DNA from: Sphingomonadales bacterium
Lineage (GTDB): Bacteria > Pseudomonadota > Alphaproteobacteria > Sphingomonadales > Sphingomonadaceae
DNA length: 9,382 nucleotides
Reading direction: 5' to 3'
Assembly: GCA_017304125.1 (NCBI GenBank)
Contig: JAFKLV010000307.1
Location: 1-9,382 of the forward strand
Shown here: one piece after another, positions 1 through 6,291 of the stretch
How positions within the stretch are numbered: the stretch's first letter is position 1
Layout: each line of letters starts with the position of its first letter
Notes under the pieces: model-generated
Database searches by the model: none
The model's input: the letters and a program-made list of their open reading frames with translations, nothing else
Told to the model about the DNA's origin: nothing
Program-made: the position numbers and the translations under genes

Positions 1-226
1 CTGCGGATCGCGCCAGTTCGAGGATGTCGCGCCGGACAAGCATCGTCGGGAGCGGCGGTGCGGGTTGCACCGGCGCCAGCGCCTCGACCGGTGCGGCGGG
101 GGGCGGCGGCGGCGCGACCGCCATCGTCTCGCGGCCGAGCACGAACCCGCCGAAACCCACCGCCAACACGGCAACCACGCCCCCGGCAATGGCGAGACGA
201 CTTTTTCTTGGGCTTGGCTCTTGCAT
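1..226 (-). CDS. Membrane-anchored proline-rich protein of unknown function (N-terminal part, runs off left edge)
   Basis: Reading leftwards from an ATG at 226-224, the frame stays open for 75 codons to the window edge, so only the N-terminus is visible. It starts MQEPSPRKSR, a short positively charged segment. A hydrophobic stretch at about residues 11-30 (LAIAGGVVAVLAVGFGGFVL) follows, typical of a single N-terminal membrane anchor with the rest outside the cytoplasm. Next comes a proline/alanine-rich linker (residues 38-60, including PPPPPAAP), then the start of a more ordinary segment (VRRDILELARSA). An AAGGA sequence precedes the ATG by only 3 bases, which is short but usable. The hydrophobic block directly after basic residues and the low-complexity linker look like a real protein. 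The family is not recognised. It is divergent from the permease gene at 333. Confidence 0.6.
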   Translation of the reverse strand, partial: MQEPSPRKSRLAIAGGVVAVLAVGFGGFVLGRETMAVAPPPPPAAPVEALAPVQPAPPLPTMLVRRDILELARSA

Positions 227-332
227 CAGTCCTTGATAGCACATCGAACCTGATGATCCAGTCCATGCGTATGAAAGTGAAGATTATCGTGTCACGAGAT
301 TGCCATTTCCCCGAGCATGCGGTCTCGAAAAT
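227..332. promoter_or_regulatory. Divergent intergenic region with a small palindrome
   Basis: This 106-base gap separates two genes that point away from each other, so it should hold promoters for both. It is less GC-rich than its surroundings. At 287-297 there is a perfect odd palindrome, TCGTG-T-CACGA, lying 36 bases before the permease ATG; it could be an operator but matches no site I can name. No convincing -35/-10 pair stands out. A TTG at 300 is in frame with the permease but has no ribosome-binding site. Confidence 0.3.
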
Positions 333-1649
333 ATGACGCTAGATCAGATTATTACTCTAGTAGTATTGATCGGCGTCGTCGGCGCGATGATCTGGGACAA
401 GATCAGAGCCGATGTCGTCGCGCTGGCCGGGGCTGCAGTATTGCTGATGACCGGCGTAGTGCGCCCGGTCGAAGTACAGAGCGCCTTCGCCAGCCCCGCG
501 ATCATCGCGCTAGCGTCGCTCTTCGTAATTTCTTACGCGCTGGAACTATCAGGTTTGCTCGACCGGGCCATCGCCGCCGGTGTAAAATTATGCAAACGCA
601 TGGGCGCGATCGGCATATGGATATTGCTGGGGGCGATCAGCAGCACCTCGGCCTTTCTCAACAATACGCCGATCGTGGTGCTCGCGGCGCCCGTCATCCG
701 CGACGTGTCGACCGCGATGAAGCTGTCGCCCAAACGCTATCTCATGCCGCTTTCCTATGTGACGGTGCTGTTCGGCTGCACCACATTGATCGGCACGTCG
801 ACCAATCTGCTGGTCAACGACATGGCCGGGCTCGCCGGGCAGGCGCGGTTCGGGATATTCGAGATCACCCCGGTCGGGCTGACCGTAGCGCTGGCCGGCG
901 GGCTCTATTTGTTTCTGTTCAGCGGCCGGATGCTGCGCAATATCGCCGAGCAGGATGCGCCCGCCGAGCCGGCCGAAGTGGCGGTGTCGTCGGCCGCCGA
1001 TTTCGGCTCGGGGCAACTCGGCGATCCCGAGGTTTTTGCCGAGAAACAGCCATTTGCGCCGGGCAAGGCGGCCTTGTCGTTCGCGGTGTTCGCCGCCGCG
1101 ATCGCGCTGGCGACGATGAACGTGGCGCCGATCGCGGCGACCGCCTTCGCCGGCGCGGTGCTGCTGATCCTGCTGCGCGTGATCACCGCCGATCAGGCCT
1201 ATCACGGGCTGCGGCCGGAAATCCTGATCCTGATCGCCGGGATGGTCGTGCTCGGCATCGCGATGGAGGAAAGCGGCCTCGCCGCCGCCACGACGCAGCG
1301 TTTCGTCGGCTCGCTCAAGGGGCTGAGCCCGCTCGTCGCGCTGATCGCGCTTTATGCAGTGACATTAGTGCTGACCGAATTGCTGTCGAACGCCACCGTC
1401 GCGGTGCTGATCACGCCGGTGGCGATCGCGCTGGCCGAAAGCCTGGGGGTCAGCCCGCGCCCGTTCCTGGTCGCGGTGATGATGGCCGCGAGCCTCGCCT
1501 TCGCGACGCCCTTTGGCTACCAAACCAACGTCATCGTCTATCAGATGGGCGGCTACAGCTACCTCGATTTCGTCAAGGTCGGCCTGCCGCTCAACCTGCT
1601 GACCTTTGCGGTGGCGATCGCGACGATCCCGGTGTTTTTCCCGTTCTGA
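333..1649 (+). CDS. SLC13/DASS-family permease (anion/dicarboxylate-type transporter), compact form
   Basis: The 438-residue protein is almost entirely hydrophobic and resembles the bacterial SLC13 permeases, inner-membrane carriers of dicarboxylates, sulfate or related anions. It has the two-fold repeat of that family. The first half carries STSAFLNNTPIV (residues 104-115) and GTSTNLLV (154-161). The second half carries ELLSNATVA (349-357) and ATPFGYQTNVIVY (391-403). These are the paired hairpin and substrate/cation-binding motifs. Many bacterial relatives are close to 600 residues, with two RCK/TrkA-C domains between the halves. Here only a polar linker of about 45 residues (about 200-245) is present, so regulation through RCK domains is unlikely. 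The ATG at 333 is preferred over a TTG at 300 because the protein then begins directly before the first membrane helix, although the ribosome-binding site is weak. Substrate cannot be told from sequence. The stop lies 3 bases from the stop of the convergent gene. Confidence 0.85.
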   Translation: MTLDQIITLVVLIGVVGAMIWDKIRADVVALAGAAVLLMTGVVRPVEVQSAFASPAIIALASLFVISYALELSGLLDRAIAAGVKLCKRMGAIGIWILLGAISSTSAFLNNTPIVVLAAPVIRDVSTAMKLSPKRYLMPLSYVTVLFGCTTLIGTSTNLLVNDMAGLAGQARFGIFEITPVGLTVALAGGLYLFLFSGRMLRNIAEQDAPAEPAEVAVSSAADFGSGQLGDPEVFAEKQPFAPGKAALSFAVFAAAIALATMNVAPIAATAFAGAVLLILLRVITADQAYHGLRPEILILIAGMVVLGIAMEESGLAAATTQRFVGSLKGLSPLVALIALYAVTLVLTELLSNATVAVLITPVAIALAESLGVSPRPFLVAVMMAASLAFATPFGYQTNVIVYQMGGYSYLDFVKVGLPLNLLTFAVAIATIPVFFPF

Positions 1650-1652
1650 CGG

Positions 1653-2153
1653 TTAGACCTTGCAGCCCCTCGCCTTCGCCATCCCGCGCAGAAAGCCGCG
1701 CCGCGCAAGCCCGGCATAGGTCGCCGCCTGCATCCGGCGCTGCGCCGCGGCCGCGCCGCTCACCTCGCGCACCAGCCCGCGAAACGGGATGATCGTATCG
1801 ACCGCGGTTTCGCCGGCGATCTTGGCGATCTGCCCGGCGCGGGTGCCCTTATCCTCCGACGGCACGTCGAAATCCGGCCCCAGCACCTTGTCCAGATCGC
1901 GCAGCCTGCCGCTGATCTGGGCGCACGATCCGGTGCCTCTGGTGCTGTACGGCGCATCCTCCGCATCGAGCAGCACCGGCGGCACCTTCTTGTTGGCGAG
2001 GCCGACGTCATGAACCGGGCGCGCGGCGATCTTGCCCGCCTCGGACATCGTCGAATCCTCCTTATTATCCTGCGCTTCGCGCACCTCCTGCGCAATCGCT
2101 CCCGCCGGCAGCAGCACAGCGGCAATCATCACGGCGATACCGGCAATACGCAT
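1653..2153 (-). CDS. Secreted/periplasmic protein of unknown family with signal peptide
   Basis: The 166-residue product begins MRIAGIAVMIAAVLLPAGA, a classical Sec signal peptide, with a likely signal peptidase I cut after A21 (AGAIA|Q). The mature part of about 145 residues is polar at first (residues 22-60). It has a cysteine in STRGTGSCAQISGRL (C77) and a second near the C-terminus (C164 in ARGCKV), which could form a disulfide in the periplasm. The middle contains IAKIAGETAVDTIIPFRGLV (109-128), a helix-like amphipathic stretch, and the C-terminal third is Ala/Arg-rich and probably helical. I do not recognise the family and assign no function. The start at 2153 is chosen over an in-frame ATG at 2177 because GGAAGG lies 6 bases before it and the signal peptide then starts normally. 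It is convergent with the permease and divergent from creD. Confidence 0.7.
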   Translation of the reverse strand: MRIAGIAVMIAAVLLPAGAIAQEVREAQDNKEDSTMSEAGKIAARPVHDVGLANKKVPPVLLDAEDAPYSTRGTGSCAQISGRLRDLDKVLGPDFDVPSEDKGTRAGQIAKIAGETAVDTIIPFRGLVREVSGAAAAQRRMQAATYAGLARRGFLRGMAKARGCKV

Positions 2154-2308
2154 TGTCGACCTTCCCCTTCCCATCAATCATCCATCAACGGTCCAACGCG
2201 GCTGGCGGGCGCACGATCCATTGCGCCTTGACTTCATAGGTCGCTGCGCATTGCTGCACACTCATTTCATCGTTAATTCATCTCCACTCATCGACGAGAG
2301 GTCATCAG
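2154..2308. promoter_or_regulatory. Divergent promoter region upstream of creD with helically spaced TTCAT repeats
   Basis: This 155-base gap lies between the leftward secreted-protein gene and creD. Direct repeats TTCAT-N6-TTCAT occur at 2266-2270 and 2277-2281. A further TTCAT lies at 2233-2237, 33 bases (three 11-base turns) upstream, and TCATC recurs at 2267, 2278, 2288 and 2302. The spacing equals that of the Cre tag TTCAC-N6-TTCAC bound by CreB in Escherichia coli, but the fifth base of each half differs. A TTGACT at 2228-2233 could be a -35 element, but no good -10 follows at the normal distance. GAGAGG at 2296-2301, 7 bases before the ATG, is the creD ribosome-binding site. A repeat-like CATCAATCATCCATCAA is at 2172-2188, on the side of the leftward gene. 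Confidence 0.4.
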
Positions 2309-3694
2309 ATGGCGATTGGAGAACGGACCCCCGGCCGCAAGCTGCTGATCGCGGTGCTGATCGGCCTGCTGCTCGCGATCCCGCTCTTCGCGATCTATTT
2401 GCTGGTCTATGACCGGCAATCACAATCGCAGGTGGCGCGCGCCTCGATCGCCGAAGGCTGGGGCGGGCCGCAGACGATCGCCGGGCCGGTGCTGGTGCTC
2501 CCCTATCAGGAAGAAACCACCGAAACCGTCAACGAAGGCGGGCGACAGGTCGCCAAGACCAAGACCGTGTGGCGCGAGCTGACGCTGGCGCCCGAACAGG
2601 CTTATCTGCACACCGATCTCACCCCCGAACGCCGGCGGCGCTCGATCTACGAAGCGGTGCTGTTCGAGGCGGCGGCGAACGGGACCGCGCGTTTCGCCTT
2701 GCCGACGGATCTGGCGCGCTTCGGCATCACGCCGGACCGCCTGTTCTTCGATCGTGCCGAGCTGCGCTTCGGGCTGCGCGACGCGCGCGGGCTTTACGGC
2801 GCGCCGCCCACGGTGACGGTCGACGGCGCCAGGCTCGGGCTGCAACCCGGCAAGGGCGCGCCCGCCACCGGCGGCGCGGGGTTCTTCACCTGGCTCGACG
2901 CGACACCGCTCAAGACGCGCGCGATGACCGCCGATTTCCGGTTCACCTTCCGCGGCAACGGCTGGATCGCGCTCGCCCCGCAGGCCGGCGACACGCGCTG
3001 GACGGTGACGTCGAAATGGCCGCACCCCAGTTTCCGCGGCGGCTTCCTGCCGACTGCGCAACAAATATCGGCCGACGGGTTCAGCGCGACCTGGCGGATC
3101 GGCAATCTCGCGCTCGGCCGCGCGCTGGTGTCGGCCGGCGAGTCCACGCCCGATACGCGCGAAACCCCGGTCGGCGACCGCTATGACACCTCGCAAGCGG
3201 CGGGCGATTACGAGGCGCGGGTCGATCTGATCTCGCCGGTCGACCTCTACAGCCAGGTCAATCGCTCGGTGAAATACGGTTTCCTGTTCGTCGGCTTCAC
3301 CTTCATGGCGTTCCTGATGTTCGACGTGATCGCGGGGGTGCGCGTCGCGACGGCGGAATATCTGCTGGTCGGCGCGGGGCTGGTGCTGTTCTTCGTCATG
3401 CTGCTCGCCTTCGCCGAGGTGATCGGCTTCGCGCTCGCCTATATCCTCGCCGCGGCAGCGATCGTCGGGCTGCTCACCGCTTATTCGGCCGCAGTGCTGC
3501 GAAGCTGGCCGCGCGGCGGCTATATCGCCGCCCTGCTCACCGGGCTCTACGCGATTCTCTACGTACTGCTGAGCCTTGAAGCCTATTCATTGTTGATTGG
3601 AGCGATTCTCCTGTTTGCGGCGCTGGCCGGCATCATGTACCTGACGCGCAATCTCGACTGGAGCGGGCGCCGCTCCAAGACCGCAAACGACTGA
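2309..3694 (+). CDS. creD: CreD-family inner-membrane protein
   Basis: The 461-residue protein has the CreD (Cet) layout. There is one N-terminal membrane helix (about residues 12-33), then a large periplasmic domain (about 34-318), then a C-terminal block of about five helices (roughly 323-343, 351-369, 371-392, 402-421 and 426-446). Family signatures are GWGGPQTIAGPVLVLPY (50-66), WPHPSFRGGFLP (237-248) and VDLYSQVNRSVKYGFLF (311-327), just before the helical block. Length fits the family, which is about 450 residues. In E. coli, CreD belongs to the CreBC two-component regulon and affects envelope integrity and beta-lactam or colicin responses; its molecular activity is not established. No creB or creC is in the window. 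The start has a good ribosome-binding site (GAGAGG, 7-base spacing). sdhB begins 13 bases after the stop, suggesting co-transcription. Confidence 0.9.
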   Translation: MAIGERTPGRKLLIAVLIGLLLAIPLFAIYLLVYDRQSQSQVARASIAEGWGGPQTIAGPVLVLPYQEETTETVNEGGRQVAKTKTVWRELTLAPEQAYLHTDLTPERRRRSIYEAVLFEAAANGTARFALPTDLARFGITPDRLFFDRAELRFGLRDARGLYGAPPTVTVDGARLGLQPGKGAPATGGAGFFTWLDATPLKTRAMTADFRFTFRGNGWIALAPQAGDTRWTVTSKWPHPSFRGGFLPTAQQISADGFSATWRIGNLALGRALVSAGESTPDTRETPVGDRYDTSQAAGDYEARVDLISPVDLYSQVNRSVKYGFLFVGFTFMAFLMFDVIAGVRVATAEYLLVGAGLVLFFVMLLAFAEVIGFALAYILAAAAIVGLLTAYSAAVLRSWPRGGYIAALLTGLYAILYVLLSLEAYSLLIGAILLFAALAGIMYLTRNLDWSGRRSKTAND

Positions 3695-3707
3695 ATCGGG
3701 AAGAACG

Positions 3708-4490
3708 ATGGCCGAATTCACCTTGCCCGCGAACAGCAAGATCAAGGGCGGACGGAAGATCCCCTCGCCCCAGCCCGGGGGCAAGATGCGGAATTTCAAA
3801 ATCTATCGTTACGACCCCGACTCGGGCGAGAACCCGCGCTACGACACGTTCGAGGTCAATCTCGGCGAATGCGGCCCGATGGTGCTCGACGCGCTGATCA
3901 AGATCAAGGCGGAGCAGGATTCGTCGCTCACCTTCCGCCGCTCGTGCCGTGAGGGCATTTGCGGCTCGTGCTCGATGAACATCGACGGCAAGAACGGCCT
4001 CGCCTGCACCACCGCGATCGAGGACGTGAAGGGCGAGGTGAAGATCACCCCGCTCCCCGCGATGGAAGTGATCAAGGATCTCGTCCCCGATTTCACGCAC
4101 TTCTACGCGCAATATGCCTCGATCAAGCCGTGGCTGCAGACGGTGACCCCGCCGCCCGCCGGCAAGGAGCGGCTACAGTCGCCGGAGGATCGCAACAAGC
4201 TCGACGGCCTCTATGAGTGCATCCTGTGCGCCTGCTGCTCCACCTCCTGCCCGAGCTATTGGTGGAATTCGGACAAGTTTCTCGGCCCGGCGATCCTGCT
4301 CCAGGCCTATCGCTGGCTGGCCGATAGCCGCGACGAGATGACCGGCGAGCGGCTCGACGCGCTGGAAGATCCCTTCCGGCTCTATCGCTGCCACACGATC
4401 ATGAACTGCGCCAACGCCTGCCCCAAGGGCCTGTCCCCCGCCAAGGCGATCGCCGAGATCAAGAAGATGGAGGTCGAGCGGCTCGTCTGA
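3708..4490 (+). CDS. sdhB: Succinate dehydrogenase iron-sulfur subunit
   Basis: SdhB carries electrons from the flavoprotein SdhA through three iron-sulfur clusters to ubiquinone at the membrane subunits (TCA cycle and respiratory complex II). All ligand cysteines are present in the 260 residues. The [2Fe-2S] cluster is bound by C80, C85, C88 and C100 (CREGICGSC). The [4Fe-4S] cluster uses C171, C174, C177 and C238, and the [3Fe-4S] cluster C181, C228 and C234, within CILCACCSTSCP and CHTIMNCANACPKG. W186 in PSYWWN matches the quinone-site tryptophan known in E. coli. The N-terminus MAEFTLPANSKIK fits alphaproteobacterial SdhB. GGGAAG at 3698-3703 is a plausible ribosome-binding site. The usual partners sdhC, sdhD and sdhA are not adjacent: creD is upstream and a thioesterase gene downstream, so the subunits must be made from another locus. 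Confidence 0.97.
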   Translation: MAEFTLPANSKIKGGRKIPSPQPGGKMRNFKIYRYDPDSGENPRYDTFEVNLGECGPMVLDALIKIKAEQDSSLTFRRSCREGICGSCSMNIDGKNGLACTTAIEDVKGEVKITPLPAMEVIKDLVPDFTHFYAQYASIKPWLQTVTPPPAGKERLQSPEDRNKLDGLYECILCACCSTSCPSYWWNSDKFLGPAILLQAYRWLADSRDEMTGERLDALEDPFRLYRCHTIMNCANACPKGLSPAKAIAEIKKMEVERLV

Positions 4491-4509
4491 CCGCTCGCCC
4501 GCCACTTCG

Positions 4510-4971
4510 ATGACCGAGCCGAAACCCGAATTCCTTTACGAAGAGCATCCCGATCATCCCGGCTGGATGAAATGGGGCTTCAAGGACGCGACGCGCTACA
4601 CCGCCTTCCTCGGCGAGATGATGGTGCGTCGCGACGGGGATCGCGCCCGCGTGCGCATGACCCCGGAGCGGCGGCATTCCAACCTCGCCAATGTCGTCCA
4701 CGGCGGCGCGATGCTCGGCTTTATCGACGTTTCGCTGTTCGCCGCGGCGCGCAGCTTCGGGCTGATCACCGCGGGCACCGCGGTGACGCTCGATCTCAAC
4801 ACGCATTTCATCGGCGGCGGCCGGATCGGCGAGCCGCTGGAGGCCGAGGTCGAGCTGCTGCGCGAGACCCGTCGACTGCTGTTCCTGCGCGGGCTGGTGC
4901 TGCAGGGCGAGAATGACGTGGTGGCGGAATTTTCCGCCACGATCAGGAAGCCGTCGGCACCGCGAACCTAA
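4510..4971 (+). CDS. PaaI-family hotdog-fold thioesterase
   Basis: The 153-residue protein has the single hotdog domain of PaaI/YbgC-like acyl-CoA thioesterases, which hydrolyse acyl-CoA to the free acid and CoA in the cytoplasm. The signature is HSNLANVVHGGAMLGFIDVS (residues 56-75), holding the HGG motif (64-66) at the start of the central helix and the usual aspartate (D73). The later strands AVTLDLNTHFIGG (91-103) and PLEAEVELLRE (109-119), ending near FSATIRK (141-147), complete the fold. An N-terminal extension of about 30 residues rich in acidic and aromatic residues precedes the domain. The substrate is not predictable. It starts 19 bases after the sdhB stop, in the same direction, without a strong ribosome-binding site, so co-transcription or translational coupling with sdhB is likely. 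Its link to the TCA cycle is only positional. Confidence 0.88.
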   Translation: MTEPKPEFLYEEHPDHPGWMKWGFKDATRYTAFLGEMMVRRDGDRARVRMTPERRHSNLANVVHGGAMLGFIDVSLFAAARSFGLITAGTAVTLDLNTHFIGGGRIGEPLEAEVELLRETRRLLFLRGLVLQGENDVVAEFSATIRKPSAPRT

Positions 4972-4998
4972 TCAACTCTGTCCGGCGCTATCCACCGT

Positions 4999-5015
4999 CC
5001 CGGCACCAGGCCGGG
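4999..5015. repeat. Small GC-rich hairpin between thioesterase gene and zapE
   Basis: Perfect 6-base arms CCCGGC (4999-5004) and GCCGGG (5010-5015) flank a 5-base loop. No T-run follows, so it is not a standard intrinsic terminator. Just downstream, GCGCCGGG (5029-5036) repeats the core of the right arm of the larger palindrome ahead of sucD (7310-7317), which may mean both are remnants of one dispersed intergenic repeat family. The rest of the 83-base gap holds the zapE ribosome-binding site (AAGG at 5044-5047). Confidence 0.35.
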
Positions 5016-5054
5016 CACAATCAGGCCTGCGCCGGGAAGGCAAAAGGCTGAAAT

Positions 5055-6146
5055 ATGGGCAATCTTCTCTCCGCTTATGACGCGCTGGTCGCCGCCGGCG
5101 AACTGCGCCCCGATGCGGAGCAGGCTGCCGCCGCACGCCGGCTCGATGCGCTCGCCGCCGAGCTGGAGCATCCGCGCACCAAGGGGCTGTTCCGCCGCCG
5201 CCCGGTCCCGCCGCGCGGCCTGTACCTGTGGGGCGATGTCGGCCGCGGCAAATCGATGCTGATGGATCTGTTCTTCGCCAATGTCGCGATCGAGCGGAAG
5301 CGCCGGGTCCATTTCGCCGAATTCATGCTCGAGGTGCACGGCCGCATCGCGATCGAGCGCCGCAAGGAACAGGGCGATCCGATCGTCCCCGTCGCCAATG
5401 CGCTGGCCGAGGAAGCGCGCCTCCTCGCCTTCGACGAGATGATGGTCACCAATTCGCCCGATGCGATGATCCTCTCGCGGCTGTTCACCGCATTGATCGA
5501 GTCGGGCGTCACCGTCGTCACCACCTCGAACCGCGCGCCGGGCGATCTCTACAAGAACGGCCTCAACCGCGAGCATTTCCTTCCCTTTATCGCGCTGATC
5601 GAGGCACGGCTCGACGTCGTCGCGCTGAACGGCCCGGTCGATTACCGTCGCGACCGCTTGGGCCAGCAGGATACCTGGCTCGTCCCCAACGGCCCCAAGG
5701 CGACCGCCGAACTTTCCGCCGCCTTCTTCCGCCTGACCGATTATCCGCCCGAGGACCGCGATCACGTCCCGAGCGAGGATATCCTCGTCCAGGGCCGCAC
5801 GCTGCATGTCCCCAAATCGCTCAAGGGCGTCGCGGTATTCAGCTTCAAGCGACTCTGCGCAGAGGCTCGCGGCAGCGCGGATTACCTTGCGATCGCAAGG
5901 CGTTACCACACGGTCATTCTGGTCGGCATCCCCATGCTCGGGCCGGAGAACCGCAATGAGGCGGCGCGCTTCGTCAGCCTGATCGACGCGCTCTACGAGC
6001 ATAAGGTCAAATTGCTCGCCGCGGCCGATGCCCAGCCCGACGCGCTCTACCCCACCGGCGACGGCCGTTTCGAGTTTCAGCGCACCGTCAGCAGGTTGGA
6101 AGAGATGCGTTCGGAAGAATATCTCGCCGCCGGCCACGGTGCCTGA
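5055..6146 (+). CDS. zapE: Cell division protein ZapE / AFG1-like ATPase
   Basis: The 363-residue protein is a P-loop ATPase of the AFG1/ZapE family. In E. coli, ZapE acts at the Z-ring during division under stress; the mitochondrial relative AFG1/LACE1 works in inner-membrane protein quality control. The Walker A motif GDVGRGKS is at residues 60-67 and the Walker B LLAFDE at 123-128. Family motifs NSPDAMILSRLF (133-144), TTSNRAPGDLYKNGLNREHF (156-175) and DYRRDRL (196-202) follow in the expected order, and the C-terminal FQRTVSRLEEMRSEEYL block is present. Length is close to E. coli ZapE (375). After Walker B, the usual DEF-x-V-x-D becomes DEMMVTN, so the phenylalanine and a conserved aspartate are replaced. 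The ATG at 5055 has AAGG 7 bases upstream. The gene follows the thioesterase gene after 83 bases and may be read through or have its own promoter. Confidence 0.93.
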   Translation: MGNLLSAYDALVAAGELRPDAEQAAAARRLDALAAELEHPRTKGLFRRRPVPPRGLYLWGDVGRGKSMLMDLFFANVAIERKRRVHFAEFMLEVHGRIAIERRKEQGDPIVPVANALAEEARLLAFDEMMVTNSPDAMILSRLFTALIESGVTVVTTSNRAPGDLYKNGLNREHFLPFIALIEARLDVVALNGPVDYRRDRLGQQDTWLVPNGPKATAELSAAFFRLTDYPPEDRDHVPSEDILVQGRTLHVPKSLKGVAVFSFKRLCAEARGSADYLAIARRYHTVILVGIPMLGPENRNEAARFVSLIDALYEHKVKLLAAADAQPDALYPTGDGRFEFQRTVSRLEEMRSEEYLAAGHGA

Positions 6147-6164
6147 GCCCTAGCGGCAAGCGGG

Positions 6165-6197
6165 TTTATTGATATTGCAAAACACTCGCAATAAAAA
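6165..6197 (+). promoter_or_regulatory. AT-rich candidate promoter with nested inverted repeats upstream of mdh
   Basis: The 145-base gap before mdh holds one strikingly AT-rich patch. TTGATA (6169-6174), 17 bases, then TAAAAA (6192-6197) forms a fair sigma-70-type pair. Two dyads overlap it: TTTATTG (6165-6171) with CAATAAA (6189-6195), and TATTGC (6173-6178) with GCAATA (6188-6193). TATTG thus occurs twice directly and once inverted, which would suit a repressor or activator binding over the promoter. Transcription from here would leave a leader of nearly 90 bases before mdh. The regulator is unknown, and the promoter call is inference from sequence alone. Confidence 0.35.
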
Positions 6198-6291
6198 CCT
6201 TAACCTTCCTGCTTTAACGGGTTGCCCCGGGTGACGGATAGGCGTAGGCGGCCTTTCCATTCACGTCGCAACCTCTAGTGAAAGGGATGGA

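Noticed and set aside
300..332. TTG start at 300 for the permease
   Set aside because: It would add 11 residues without hydrophobic character, with no ribosome-binding site; the ATG at 333 directly precedes the first helix.
317..1792. 491-codon plus-strand frame overlapping the permease
   Set aside because: It is Arg/Asp/Gly-rich out-of-frame translation of the permease gene and continues into the antisense of the next gene; no domain is visible.
2154..2177. ATG at 2177 as start of the secreted protein
   Set aside because: It would put eight polar residues before the signal peptide and turn the GGAAGG ribosome-binding site into coding sequence.
2420..3196. Minus-strand open frame opposite creD
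   Set aside because: creD is complete with family motifs; the antisense frame has shadow composition.
4968..6137. Long minus-strand open frame opposite zapE
   Set aside because: The plus-strand frame encodes an intact ZapE with all motifs. The antisense product is Arg/Asp/Ala-rich with no recognisable domain, as expected in GC-rich DNA.
6200..6217. Possible CtrA site (two TTAA boxes) upstream of mdh
   Set aside because: The boxes are separated by 10 bases rather than the 7 of the TTAA-N7-TTAA consensus.
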